A stretch of DNA of 45,832 bases, from the NCBI RefSeq assembly GCF_001043895.1, contig NZ_JTHF01000098.1:1-45832 (forward strand). Reading direction: 5' to 3'. Positions 9,175 to 16,664 of the stretch are shown one piece after another. The DNA comes from Methylobacterium indicum. Lineage in GTDB: Bacteria; Pseudomonadota; Alphaproteobacteria; Rhizobiales; Beijerinckiaceae. Positions within the stretch are counted from its first letter, which is position 1; the number at the start of each line of letters is the position of its first letter. The notes beneath the pieces are model-generated. The model ran no database searches, was not told where the DNA came from, and worked only from the letters and a program-made list of their open reading frames with translations. Position numbers and translations under genes: made by a program.

Positions 9175-9182
9175 GCCGCGCC

Positions 9183-9740
9183 ATGCGCCTGTCGCTGCGA
9201 GCCGGGGAACGGATCTACATCAACGGCGCCGTGCTGCGGGTCGACCGCAAGGTGGCGATCGAGCTCATGAACGACGCCACCTTCCTGCTGGAGAGCCACG
9301 TCCTCCAGGCCGAGGAGGCGACGACGCCGCTGCGCCAGCTCTACTTCGCGGCCCAGACCCTCTTGATCGAGCCCGCCAAGGCGCAGGCCGCGCGGGCGCT
9401 CTACGACGGGGTCCGGGACGGCCTGCTCGCGGCCACCGGCGAGCCGGCCCTGCGCGAGGGGCTGGCCTCGGCCGACGCCCTGGTGGCGGCCGGGCGCCTG
9501 TTCGAGGCCCTCAAGATGATCCGCGGGCTCTACCCCCTGGAGGCCGCCCTGATGACCGCCGACCCGGCCGCCCTCGCCGATGCCGCGCCGCCCGCCGCCG
9601 CGGTCCCGGTGCCGGTTCTCGGCGCCCTCGGCCGCCGCCCCCGCGGGGTCGAGCGTCCCCGCGAGCGGCCGCAGCGCCGGCCGCCGGCCGCGCCCCGCCT
9701 CGCCGCCGCGGCCCTGCCCGCCCTCGACCCGGAAGCCTGA
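9183..9740 (+). CDS. flbT: Flagellin mRNA regulator FlbT with a long C-terminal tail
   Basis: FlbT binds the 5' region of flagellin mRNA and represses its translation or promotes its decay until the hook is complete. Residues 1-125 match the family: [17 protein letters not shown] at the start, then [14 protein letters not shown] and [13 protein letters not shown]. The last 50 or so residues are rich in Pro, Arg and Ala, extend beyond the usual size of about 135-150 aa, and look disordered and basic. I chose the ATG at 9183; an in-frame GTG at 9171 overlapping the flaF stop would add four residues and could give translational coupling. flgD starts 2 bp after the stop codon. Confidence 0.92.
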   Translation: MRLSLRAGERIYINGAVLRVDRKVAIELMNDATFLLESHVLQAEEATTPLRQLYFAAQTLLIEPAKAQAARALYDGVRDGLLAATGEPALREGLASADALVAAGRLFEALKMIRGLYPLEAALMTADPAALADAAPPAAAVPVPVLGALGRRPRGVERPRERPQRRPPAAPRLAAAALPALDPEA

Positions 9741-9742
9741 CC

Positions 9743-10174
9743 ATGACCGTCGCCAGCACAACCAGCGCCACCGCGGGCGTGACCGCGACCGGCGCGACCA
9801 CGACCGCCGCGGCCGCCGCCAAGGCGACCAGCTCGGTCGCCGCCTCGATGAACTCGGACACCTTCCTGACGCTGCTGGTGGCGCAGCTCAAGAACCAGGA
9901 TCCGACGAAGCCGATGGACTCGACGCAGTATGTCGGCGAGCTCGCGACCTTCTCGCAGGTCGAGCAGGCGACGAAGACCAACCAGAAGCTCGATTCGCTG
10001 CTGGCCTCGAGCTTCCTCGACCAGGCCGATTCGGTCATCGGGCGCACCCTCACCTCGGCCGACGGCACCGTGACCGGCACCGTCCAGTCGGTGAAGGTGA
10101 CGGCCGACGGGGTCCAGGCGCGGCTCACCAGCGGCGCCGACGTGCTGCTGACCTCCGGCATCACGATCCAGTAG
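9743..10174 (+). CDS. flgD: Flagellar hook assembly (capping) protein FlgD
   Basis: FlgD forms the temporary cap that guides hook subunit assembly. The 143-aa protein has an Ala/Thr-rich, probably disordered N-terminus (1-35). The conserved capping motif follows: F-L-T-L-L-V-A-Q-L-K-N-Q-D-P-T-K-P-M-D, then Y-V-G-E-L-A-T-F-S-Q-V-E-Q, and a helix with N-Q-K-L-D-S-L-L. It ends after a short beta domain and lacks the larger C-terminal Tudor/fibronectin-like part of enterobacterial FlgD (about 230 aa); short forms are common in Hyphomicrobiales. It is tightly linked to flbT (2-bp gap) and followed by fliQ after 47 bp. Confidence 0.92.
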   Translation: MTVASTTSATAGVTATGATTTAAAAAKATSSVAASMNSDTFLTLLVAQLKNQDPTKPMDSTQYVGELATFSQVEQATKTNQKLDSLLASSFLDQADSVIGRTLTSADGTVTGTVQSVKVTADGVQARLTSGADVLLTSGITIQ

Positions 10175-10221
10175 GATGCCGCGACAGGCATCCGTGAGCG
10201 GCACCCCATGACCGGCATTCC

Positions 10222-10488
10222 ATGAACGAGGTCGACGCCCTCGAGCTCGTCCGGGCCGCGATCTGGACCGTCATCGTCGCCGCGGGTCCCGCGGTCGGCG
10301 CCGCGATGCTGGTCGGCATCGCGGTGGCCCTCTTGCAGGCGCTGACCCAGATCCAGGAGGTCACCCTGACCTTCGTGCCGAAGATCGTGGTGATCCTGCT
10401 CGTCCTCCTCGTCACCGGCACCTTCATCGGCGGCCAGATCTACGCCTTCGCCGAGGCCGCCTACGGGCGCATCGCCACGGGATTTTAG
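10222..10488 (+). CDS. fliQ: Flagellar export-gate protein FliQ
   Basis: FliQ is a two-helix inner-membrane protein of the FliPQR core of the flagellar type III export gate. The 88-aa sequence has two hydrophobic hairpins (about 15-38 and 50-73) with the family motif A-L-L-Q-A-L-T-Q-I-Q-E-V-T-L-T-F-V-P-K between them. Length is normal (86-90 aa). The base composition falls sharply at its last codons (GGA TTT TAG), where the AT-rich island begins, so the island lies directly at the fliQ stop codon. The reading frame looks complete. flhA, its usual follower, resumes at 11693. Confidence 0.93.
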   Translation: MNEVDALELVRAAIWTVIVAAGPAVGAAMLVGIAVALLQALTQIQEVTLTFVPKIVVILLVLLVTGTFIGGQIYAFAEAAYGRIATGF

Positions 10489-11570
10489 GTGTCTGTTGAT
10501 ATTGTTCCCGTGGAAGTGCACAGTTCTAAGTAGCAACAAAGGCATTTAGTGTTTTTTGAGGTATGATTGTGAAAAACAAATCGCTAGGAACCACAAAAGA
10601 GCCGAGCGCAAAGATCTCTTTAAGTGATTTACCGGAAGCCGGAATTTCTTGCAGGCTAAATATTGTTCCACTTTTTAAAGATCCGATTGATGGTATCCCC
10701 TGCAGAAGAAAAGATGCAGTCGGCAAAAACTTATTTCAAGTAAAAGCTAAATTTTCAAAATCTCCGCGCGAGATTGAACTCAAAGGAGATTTTGGTCCAC
10801 TAGATGGCTCTTCTTACGTTTTAACTGCCACCGAAAATCAGTATATCGAAATCAGGGATAATTATGGCATAATTCGCCTTGATAAAAATGATAAAAGCGA
10901 ACTATCAATGGCGACTTCATTAGTCGAAGCCTCGGATGCCGGAGATGCCAGACATAAATTCGCCGATCGATTATCTGCTTTTTTCGATAGAATATCTTAT
11001 GTTGCAAATATTCCGATATTTATTGACCTTTTTGTTGTAAAAAATATTACAACTGAAGCTCAAACTATATTTTTTGTTTCCCCACCAAGGCCATGCATTA
11101 TAAATAATGGCGATGAAACGCTGCCGGCGGAACTTGCTCCCGTGTACGCACTATATCGTGAAGCTCAAAATTCTAACAGCCCTTACTATAAAGTATTATG
11201 TCTATATAAAATAATGGAAGGCCTATTAGGGCATCTTCGGACTGATTTATCGAAAAAAGCCAGATCAGAAAATATAAATATTGATACACCTAAATTGCAT
11301 GTGCCGGATCATCCCAATTTTCCTAGCGGGATAAATCATTTGATTGGGCAGCCAATAAAGAAAGTATTTGATAATTTCTTTCAAAAAGAATTTAGAGATG
11401 CTATGGCACATTTCAATCTAAATGGCAGGGAGCCAATTAATGTTAGCGATCCAATTCATTGGGCCAGATTTACAGATGTAGCGTTCGTGTCAAATCTTTG
11501 CGCACGCGCTCTAATAGAACGGCATGAGCGATCACTGGAAATTTTTTCTAGACATTATAAGAAATAGGCT
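10489..11570. other. AT-rich single-gene island between fliQ and flhA
   Basis: GC content drops abruptly right after fliQ and recovers just after 11570. Hand counts of three 60-base rows gave 38% (10741-10800), 33% (10861-10920) and 25% (10981-11040), against 70% for 11701-11760 at the start of flhA. The segment carries exactly one gene, in the same direction as the flagellar genes. I see no transposase, integrase, tRNA, target-site duplication or terminal inverted repeats. Such a block is most simply explained by horizontal transfer of one cargo gene into the flagellar operon. Confidence 0.85.
10563..11567 (+). CDS. Foreign HEPN-like protein, MauJ-family resemblance
   Basis: This 334-aa protein is unlike its neighbours in codon use (many AAA, ATA, TTT codons). 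The N-terminal half (about 1-190) is beta-rich with no motif I can name. The C-terminal half is helical: an aromatic helix S-P-Y-Y-K-V-L-C-L-Y-K-I-M-E-G-L-L (about 205-221), then F-R-D-A-M-A-H-F, giving R278-x4-H283, the catalytic motif layout of HEPN ribonuclease domains. The pattern Y-R-E-A-x-N-S-x-S-P-Y-Y recalls proteins annotated as methylamine utilisation protein MauJ, whose function is unknown; that link is from memory and unproven. HEPN proteins are often toxins or antiviral effectors, so defence is a reasonable guess. Start: the ATG at 10563 is only 1 nt after GAGG, whereas the GTG at 10569 is 7 nt after it and may be the true start. No partner antitoxin is visible. Confidence 0.75.
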   Translation: MIVKNKSLGTTKEPSAKISLSDLPEAGISCRLNIVPLFKDPIDGIPCRRKDAVGKNLFQVKAKFSKSPREIELKGDFGPLDGSSYVLTATENQYIEIRDNYGIIRLDKNDKSELSMATSLVEASDAGDARHKFADRLSAFFDRISYVANIPIFIDLFVVKNITTEAQTIFFVSPPRPCIINNGDETLPAELAPVYALYREAQNSNSPYYKVLCLYKIMEGLLGHLRTDLSKKARSENINIDTPKLHVPDHPNFPSGINHLIGQPIKKVFDNFFQKEFRDAMAHFNLNGREPINVSDPIHWARFTDVAFVSNLCARALIERHERSLEIFSRHYKK

Positions 11571-11692
11571 AACCCCGTAAATTCAAGAGGGACAATCTGT
11601 AGCGCTCCAAAGCCGGATGCGGCCCCAACCCCCACGCAAGCTAGCCGTGGCACCCCTGCCTGCGAAGAGCCTTCGCGGAGGATAGTTAGATC

Positions 11693-13780
11693 ATGGCAGC
11701 GGGCGCAGCACTCGCGATCAAGCGCAAGTCGCGGCGGGATTTCGGCTTCGCGGCCGGCATCGTGGCGATCCTGGCGGTGCTGTTCCTGCCGGTGCCGGCC
11801 CTGCTCATCGATGTCGGGCTCGCCTTCTCGATCGCCCTGTCGGTGCTGATCCTGATGGTGGCGCTCTGGATCCAGAAGCCGCTCGAATTCTCCGCCTTCC
11901 CGACCGTCCTGCTGATCGCCACGCTGTTGCGCCTGGCGCTCGGCATCGCGACGACCCGGCTGATCCTGGCCAACGGCCAGAAGGGCGTGGACGCCGCCGG
12001 CCACGTCATCCAGGGCTTCTCGCAGTTCGTGATGAGCGGCGACTTCGTGATCGGGATCGTGGTCTTCCTGATCCTGATCACGGTCAACTTCCTGGTCATC
12101 ACCAAGGGCGCGACCCGCATCGCGGAAGTGGGCGCCCGCTTCACCCTCGACGCGATCCCCGGCAAGCAGATGGCGATCGACGCCGATCTCAATGCCGGCT
12201 TGATCGACGACAAGGAGGCGCAGCGCCGGCGCCGGGAGCTGGAGGAGGAGAGCGCCTTCTTCGGCTCGATGGACGGCGCCTCGAAATTCGTGCGCGGCGA
12301 GGCGGTGGCCTCGCTCATCATCATCGCGGTCAACGTCTTCGGCGGCATCATCATCGGCACCACGCGGCACGGCCTGCCGCTCGGCACCGCCGCCGACATC
12401 TTCACCAAGCTCTCGGTCGGCGACGGCCTCGTCTCGCAGATCCCGGCCCTCATCGTCTCGCTGGCCGCCGGCCTGCTGGTCTCGAAGGGCGGCACGCGGG
12501 GCACCGCCGAGCAGGCGGTGATCGGCCAGCTCGGCGCCTATCCCCGCGCGCTGCTCGTGGCGGCCGCGATGATGGGCGTGTTCGCCCTCGTGCCGGGCCT
12601 GCCCTTCCTGCCCTTCATGGCGCTCAGCGGTCTCCTGTTCTTCATCGCCCGCACCATCCCGCGCCGCCTCCAGGCGCAGGCCGCCGCGACGGAGGCCAAG
12701 GCCAAGGCCGAGGAGGCGGTCCGCCAGGCCGAGGCGAAGGAGAAGGATTCGGTCAAGGACTCGCTCAAGACCCCGGAGATCGAGCTCAGCCTCGGCCGCC
12801 AGGCGAGCTCGCAGATCCAGGCCTCGCAGGGAGAGCTCGGCCACCGGGTCGCCAAGATGCGGCGCAAGTTCGCCCGCCAGTACGGCTTCGTGGTGCCGGA
12901 CATCAAGGTCTCGGACAACCTCGCCCTGCCGCCGAAGAGCTACCAGATCCTGATCCACGGCACCGTGGCGGCGAGCCAGGAGCTGCGCCCGGGCGAGATG
13001 CTGGTGGTGATCGGCGACGGGCCGCGCCCCGACGTGCCGAGCGACGAGGTCCGCGAGCCCGCCTTCGGCATGAAGGCGCTCTGGGTGATGGATTCCTATG
13101 CCGGCGAGGTCCGCCGCGGCGGCTTCGAGCCGATCGACGGCGCCTCGGTGCTGCTCACCCACCTCTCCGAGGTGATCCGCAACAACCTGCCGCAATTCCT
13201 GTCCTACAAGGACATGCGCGCGCTCCTCGACCGCCTCGACCCCGAATACAAGCGCCTGCTCGACGAGATCTGCCCGTCGCAGATCTCCTATTCGGGCCTC
13301 CAGGCGGTGCTCAAGCTCCTGCTCGCCGAGCGGGTCTCGATCCGCAACCTGCACCTGATCCTGGAGGCGGTGGCGGAGATCACCCCGCACGCGCGCCGGG
13401 CCGAGCAGATCGCCGAGCACGTCCGGATGCGCATGGCCCAGCAGATCTGCGGCGACCTCGCCGAGAACGGCGTGCTCAGCGTGCTGCGCCTGGGCGCCAG
13501 CTGGGACCTGTCGTTCCACCAGAGCCTGAAGCGCGACGCCAAGGGCGAGGTGGTGGAGTTCGACATCGACCCGCGCCTCGTCGAGCAGTTCGGCACCGAG
13601 GCCTCCGAGGCGATCCGCGCCCGGATGCGGGAGGCGCACGGCTTCGCCCTCGTCACCGCGCCCGATGCCCGGCCCTACGTGCGGATGATCATCGAGCGCA
13701 TCTTCCCGACCCTGCCGGTGCTCTCGCATCTCGAGATCGCCCGCGGCGTCGAGATCAAGTCCCTAGGGACCGTTTCGTGA
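11693..13780 (+). CDS. flhA: Flagellar export-gate protein FlhA
   Basis: FlhA is the large inner-membrane export-gate subunit that couples proton flow to export and docks substrate-chaperone complexes with its cytoplasmic ring. The 695-aa protein has about eight hydrophobic segments in residues 20-330 and the FHIPEP signature around [13 protein letters not shown] (about 82-94). A charged Ala/Glu/Lys linker follows (about 330-365), and then a large cytoplasmic domain with [23 protein letters not shown] site lies 10 nt before the ATG. The AT-rich island upstream may have separated it from the original operon promoter; a small hairpin at 11662-11676 lies in its leader. Confidence 0.95.
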   Translation: MAAGAALAIKRKSRRDFGFAAGIVAILAVLFLPVPALLIDVGLAFSIALSVLILMVALWIQKPLEFSAFPTVLLIATLLRLALGIATTRLILANGQKGVDAAGHVIQGFSQFVMSGDFVIGIVVFLILITVNFLVITKGATRIAEVGARFTLDAIPGKQMAIDADLNAGLIDDKEAQRRRRELEEESAFFGSMDGASKFVRGEAVASLIIIAVNVFGGIIIGTTRHGLPLGTAADIFTKLSVGDGLVSQIPALIVSLAAGLLVSKGGTRGTAEQAVIGQLGAYPRALLVAAAMMGVFALVPGLPFLPFMALSGLLFFIARTIPRRLQAQAAATEAKAKAEEAVRQAEAKEKDSVKDSLKTPEIELSLGRQASSQIQASQGELGHRVAKMRRKFARQYGFVVPDIKVSDNLALPPKSYQILIHGTVAASQELRPGEMLVVIGDGPRPDVPSDEVREPAFGMKALWVMDSYAGEVRRGGFEPIDGASVLLTHLSEVIRNNLPQFLSYKDMRALLDRLDPEYKRLLDEICPSQISYSGLQAVLKLLLAERVSIRNLHLILEAVAEITPHARRAEQIAEHVRMRMAQQICGDLAENGVLSVLRLGASWDLSFHQSLKRDAKGEVVEFDIDPRLVEQFGTEASEAIRARMREAHGFALVTAPDARPYVRMIIERIFPTLPVLSHLEIARGVEIKSLGTVS

Positions 13781-14532
13781 CGGGGATCGGGCCGGACAGC
13801 TTCCTCGCCGTCTTCCTGATCTTCTGCCGGGTCGGCGGCTGCCTCCTGGTGGTGCCGGGCTTCTCGAGCCCCCGGGTGCCCCAGCAGGTGCGCCTCCTCA
13901 TCGCCGGGGCCGTCTCGCTCGCCATCGCGCCGCTGATCGTGCCGCAATTCGAGCCGCGGCTGGCCGGACAGGCCCCGACCCAGACGCTCCTGTGGATCGC
14001 CAGCGAGACCCTGACCGGGCTGATGATCGGCTTCCTCGGCCGGATCTTCATCCTGGTTCTGGAGACCGTGATGAACGCGACCTCGACCATGGTGGGCTTC
14101 GGCAGCATGCCGGGCACGCCGATCGAGGGCATCGACCCGGTGCCGGCGGTGGAGGGGCTGATCCTGCTCACCGCCACCGCCCTCCTCTTCGCCGCCGACC
14201 TGCACTGGGAGCTGTTTCGCGGCCTCGTCGAATCCTACGCCCGCATCCCGCCCGGCGAGGGCGTCGGCAGCCAGATCATGCTGACCCGGATCGTCGATCA
14301 GGTCGCCAGCGCCTTCATGCTCGGGCTTCGCATCACCGCGCCCTTCATCATCTACTCGATCCTGGTCAACCTGGCGGCGGGCTTCGTCAACAAGCTCACG
14401 CCGACGATCCCCGTCTACTTCGTCGCCACGCCGTTCGTGATGTTCGGCGGGCTCCTGATGCTCTACTACCTGGCGGGCGAGTTCATGACGCAGTTCCTTC
14501 TCGGCTACGCGGCCTGGCTGGTGCGCGGCTGA
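13777..14532 (+). CDS. fliR: Flagellar export-gate protein FliR
   Basis: FliR is an inner-membrane subunit of the FliPQR export-gate core. The 251-aa sequence is very hydrophobic with about six membrane segments. It has the family patterns F-C-R-V-G-G-C near residue 16, [21 protein letters not shown] and an [11 protein letters not shown] motif near residue 208. The start is GTG at 13777, overlapping the flhA stop (GTGA), so the two are translationally coupled. Its own stop overlaps the next ATG (TGATG). Confidence 0.94.
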   Translation: MTGIGPDSFLAVFLIFCRVGGCLLVVPGFSSPRVPQQVRLLIAGAVSLAIAPLIVPQFEPRLAGQAPTQTLLWIASETLTGLMIGFLGRIFILVLETVMNATSTMVGFGSMPGTPIEGIDPVPAVEGLILLTATALLFAADLHWELFRGLVESYARIPPGEGVGSQIMLTRIVDQVASAFMLGLRITAPFIIYSILVNLAAGFVNKLTPTIPVYFVATPFVMFGGLLMLYYLAGEFMTQFLLGYAAWLVRG

Positions 14533-14954
14533 TGGCGGCCGGGACCGGCGACCGGCTCAAGCGCGCCAAGCGCCTCGTCGCCGTGCAGGAGCAGATGCGC
14601 CGGGTGGCGGAGATCGAGCTCGCGGCGACCCGCGAGCGCGCCGCCGCGCTGGAGGCCGACCGGGCGAGGCTGCTCGCCGCCCTGTCCGAGAGCGCCCACG
14701 GCCCGATGCTGCTGGAGGCGACCGCCCGGCGCCTGCGCGGGCTCGCCAGCGAGGCCAGCGCCGTGGAGGCCGCCGCCGCCGCCCACGCCCAGGCTTTGCG
14801 CGAGCGCGGGCTCGCCCAGAAACGCGCCGAGGCGCTCGCCGAGCGCCGGGCCGACGACCACCGCCGCGAGCAGGACCGGCGCGCCGACATGGAGCGTCTC
14901 GACGGCTTGTCGGGCAGGCCCGATGCGGCCTCCCCCGACGCAAGCCTCCCGTAA
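14532..14954 (+). CDS. fliJ: FliJ-like flagellar export coiled-coil protein
   Basis: This 140-aa protein begins inside the fliR stop codon. It is almost entirely alpha-helical: charged Arg/Glu/Ala heptads run from about 5 to 125 without Pro or Gly breaks except near 58-63, then a short polar tail with Pro/Asp. FliJ is a small two-helix coiled coil that stirs the FliI hexamer and contacts FlhA; size, composition and position among fliR and flgJ fit. FliJ proteins are poorly conserved, so the name rests mainly on architecture and neighbours. Confidence 0.65.
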   Translation: MAAGTGDRLKRAKRLVAVQEQMRRVAEIELAATRERAAALEADRARLLAALSESAHGPMLLEATARRLRGLASEASAVEAAAAAHAQALRERGLAQKRAEALAERRADDHRREQDRRADMERLDGLSGRPDAASPDASLP

Positions 14955-15005
14955 GCCAGGCGCGGTAACACTCCGTTCACCGAACGAGTCCGGACCCGAC
15001 CGCCG

Positions 15006-15473
15006 ATGAGCATCACCCCGCCCTCCGACATCGTGCTCGACGTGGCCCGGGCCGCCGATCCGGCGCGCTTCCAGGAGGCCGCCGCCAAGCTGTCGCAGCC
15101 CGGCAGCGCCGGCGCGACCGCCTTCGCGGACGCGGCCCGCGACGTCGGGCTCTCGACCCACATGCCGCTCGACGCCCGCGGCGCCCTCACCGGCCTGCAG
15201 AACCAGACCGCGATGTCGGGGGCCGGCAGCGACCCCTACAAGAAGTTCGAGGGGCTGGTGCTGCAGCAATTCGTCGAGGCGATGATGCCGGAGAAATCCG
15301 AGACCGTGTACGGCAAGGGCAATGCCGGCGGGATCTGGAAGTCGATGCTGGCCGAGCAGATCGGCACGCAGATCGCCAAGGCCGGCGGCATCGGCATCGC
15401 CAAGATGCTGAACGCCGCCCACCCGGCCGGCCCCGCGCCGGTGGATGCCGCCAACCCGGCGGCCAAGGTTTGA
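15006..15473 (+). CDS. flgJ: Rod-binding protein, FlgJ N-terminal type
   Basis: This 155-aa protein matches the rod-binding (FlgJ N-terminal) family. After a polar N-terminus (1-78) the core reads Y-K-K-F-E-G-L-V-L-Q-Q-F-V-E-A-M-M-P, then G-N-A-G-G-I-W-K-S-M-L-A-E-Q-I-G-T-Q-I-A-K-A-G-G-I-G-I-A (about 102-128). It lacks the peptidoglycan hydrolase half present in enterobacterial FlgJ, which is usual in alphaproteobacteria, where a separate hydrolase is used. It is thought to scaffold rod assembly in the periplasm. The next gene starts 5 bp after its stop codon, or overlaps it if a TTG start is used. Confidence 0.88.
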   Translation: MSITPPSDIVLDVARAADPARFQEAAAKLSQPGSAGATAFADAARDVGLSTHMPLDARGALTGLQNQTAMSGAGSDPYKKFEGLVLQQFVEAMMPEKSETVYGKGNAGGIWKSMLAEQIGTQIAKAGGIGIAKMLNAAHPAGPAPVDAANPAAKV

Positions 15474-15478
15474 CCGCC

Positions 15479-15814
15479 ATGCTGCTCGCCTGCATCAAGC
15501 GGCTCGAGGCCGTGGTCGAGGAGGAGACCGAGGCGCTGGAAACGCGATCGCCCATGGACCTCGACGGCCTCAACCGCCGCAAGAGCCAGGGGCTCCTGGA
15601 GCTCACCCGCCTCACCCGCGACCTCGATCCCACCGCCCTCGAGACCACCGAGGCGATCCATCTGGCGCGGCTGCGCGACAAGCTCGCCCGCAACCAGCAG
15701 GTCGTCGCCCTGCATCTGCGGGCGCTGGAGGAGATCGACGACACCCTGACCCAGGCCGCGCTCGCCCGCGACTCCGACGGCACCTACACCGCGCGCACGA
15801 GCCTCCGGTCATGA
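15479..15814 (+). CDS. FlgN-like flagellar export chaperone
   Basis: The 111-aa product from the ATG at 15479 is predicted to be all helical. It has E-x-E-T-E-A-L-E-T-R near residue 20, an R-R-K-S-Q-G-L-L-E-L-T-R-L-T-R segment and a long C-terminal helix with L-R-D-K-L-A-R-N-Q-Q-V-V-A-L-H-L-R-A-L. The pattern of an N-terminal helix, a K-S/N-Q-x-L-L-x-E-L motif and a second long helix is that of FlgN, the chaperone of FlgK and FlgL. An in-frame TTG at 15470 overlapping the flgJ stop could add three residues. Its last codon overlaps the next ATG (ATGA). The family call is moderate. Confidence 0.6.
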   Translation: MLLACIKRLEAVVEEETEALETRSPMDLDGLNRRKSQGLLELTRLTRDLDPTALETTEAIHLARLRDKLARNQQVVALHLRALEEIDDTLTQAALARDSDGTYTARTSLRS

Positions 15815-16257
15815 AGATCCTGATCACCGGATTGTGGATCTGCGCCGTCACCATCGCGTCGTGCTACGGCGCGGTGACCTTCGGCGGCGGCATCTTCTCG
15901 AAGAAGACCGAGCCCTATCTCGAAGGCCTGCAATACCAGAAGCTCGCGCCGATCAACATCCCGATGATCGCCGACGGCCGTGTGCAGGGCTACGTCATCG
16001 CGGTGCTGGTCTTCACCGCCGACGCCAAGCTGATGCACACCCTGCCGGTGCCGCCCAACGCCTTCGTGGTCGACGAGGCCTTCCGCCAGATCTACGGCGA
16101 TCCGGCGCTCGATTTCCGCAAGCTGGCGAAATACGACATCACCAAGCGGCTGGCCGAGGTGCGGGCGAAGGTCAACGAGCGTCTCGGCGGCGACGTGGTG
16201 AAGGACGTGCTGGTCGACGAGATCAATTTCGTCGCGAAGCGGGAAGTGCGGTCGTAG
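15811..16257 (+). CDS. Membrane-anchored protein with FliL-like topology, end of flagellar cluster
   Basis: This 148-aa protein starts in the stop codon of the FlgN-like gene (ATGA overlap), so it belongs to the same operon. It has one N-terminal membrane helix (about 4-24), then a periplasmic domain with K-L-A-P-I-N-I-P-M-I and V-Q-G-Y-V-I-A-V-L-V-F-T-A-D-A. It ends in a charged helix and a final strand V-L-V-D-E-I-N-F-V. That layout and size match FliL, a motor-associated SPFH-like protein, but I see no diagnostic FliL motif, so I treat it as FliL-like or uncharacterised. It is the last gene before the nested inverted repeat that closes the cluster. Confidence 0.6.
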   Translation: MKILITGLWICAVTIASCYGAVTFGGGIFSKKTEPYLEGLQYQKLAPINIPMIADGRVQGYVIAVLVFTADAKLMHTLPVPPNAFVVDEAFRQIYGDPALDFRKLAKYDITKRLAEVRAKVNERLGGDVVKDVLVDEINFVAKREVRS

Positions 16258-16383
16258 AGGCCGATCTCGCCTGAACACCGCGCCCCGTTTTCCCAAGGAT
16301 TGACCCGTCAAAGACACAGCACGGGTTTCCCCTCTTTCCGCGGGTGCAGGGCTGTCCGGGGAAAGGTGTAGCGCAGGTTCTCT

Positions 16384-16574
16384 CCTCTCCCCGCGGGCGG
16401 GGAGAGGGCCGGGCCTCCGTTCAGGAGGTCCGGCAAGCCCGCAGGGCGAGGGTGAGGGGGTCTCGACGAGTGAGCCACTTCCGGCAACACCCCCTCACCC
16501 TCGCTTCGGCTGCGCCTCCGCTTGCCGTGTTCCCGTTCAGGGAACACGGCCCTCTCCCCGCCCGCGGGGAGAGG
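16384..16574. repeat. Nested inverted-repeat element closing the flagellar cluster
   Basis: Positions 16384-16407 and 16551-16574 are exact reverse complements; each is itself a hairpin with 11-bp arms CCTCTCCCCGC/GCGGGGAGAGG. A second nested pair lies at 16447-16461 and 16489-16503 (CGAGGGTGAGGGGGT and its complement). The outer ends can therefore fold into a stem of about 190 bp or into two separate hairpins. The element fills the 407-bp gap between the last flagellar gene and convergent degP, where it can act as a two-way terminator; no gene lies in 16258-16664. It looks like a REP-type or small non-autonomous element. Confidence 0.8.
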
Positions 16575-16664
16575 GGAAGATCCGCGCTCTTCCTTTCCCG
16601 GACGGCGCTCGTCGTTTCCGAACTCGGAACAACGGAGGTCGGTGGCGCGGGGAAGGTAAGCCCC

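Noticed and set aside
10496..10524. Sigma-70 type promoter for the foreign gene (TTGATA with a poor -10)
   Set aside because: The -35-like hexamer is good, but the hexamer 17 bases later (CACAGT) matches TATAAT at only three positions, so I do not list it as a feature.
10489..11692. Att sites, target duplications or inverted ends around the AT-rich island
   Set aside because: I compared sequence on both sides by eye and found no repeat long enough to be convincing. A computed comparison with an empty site is needed to decide.
13992..14531. Extended N-terminus of the FliJ-like gene across fliR
   Set aside because: This region is fliR in another frame. The ATG at 14532 overlapping the fliR stop gives a protein of normal FliJ size.
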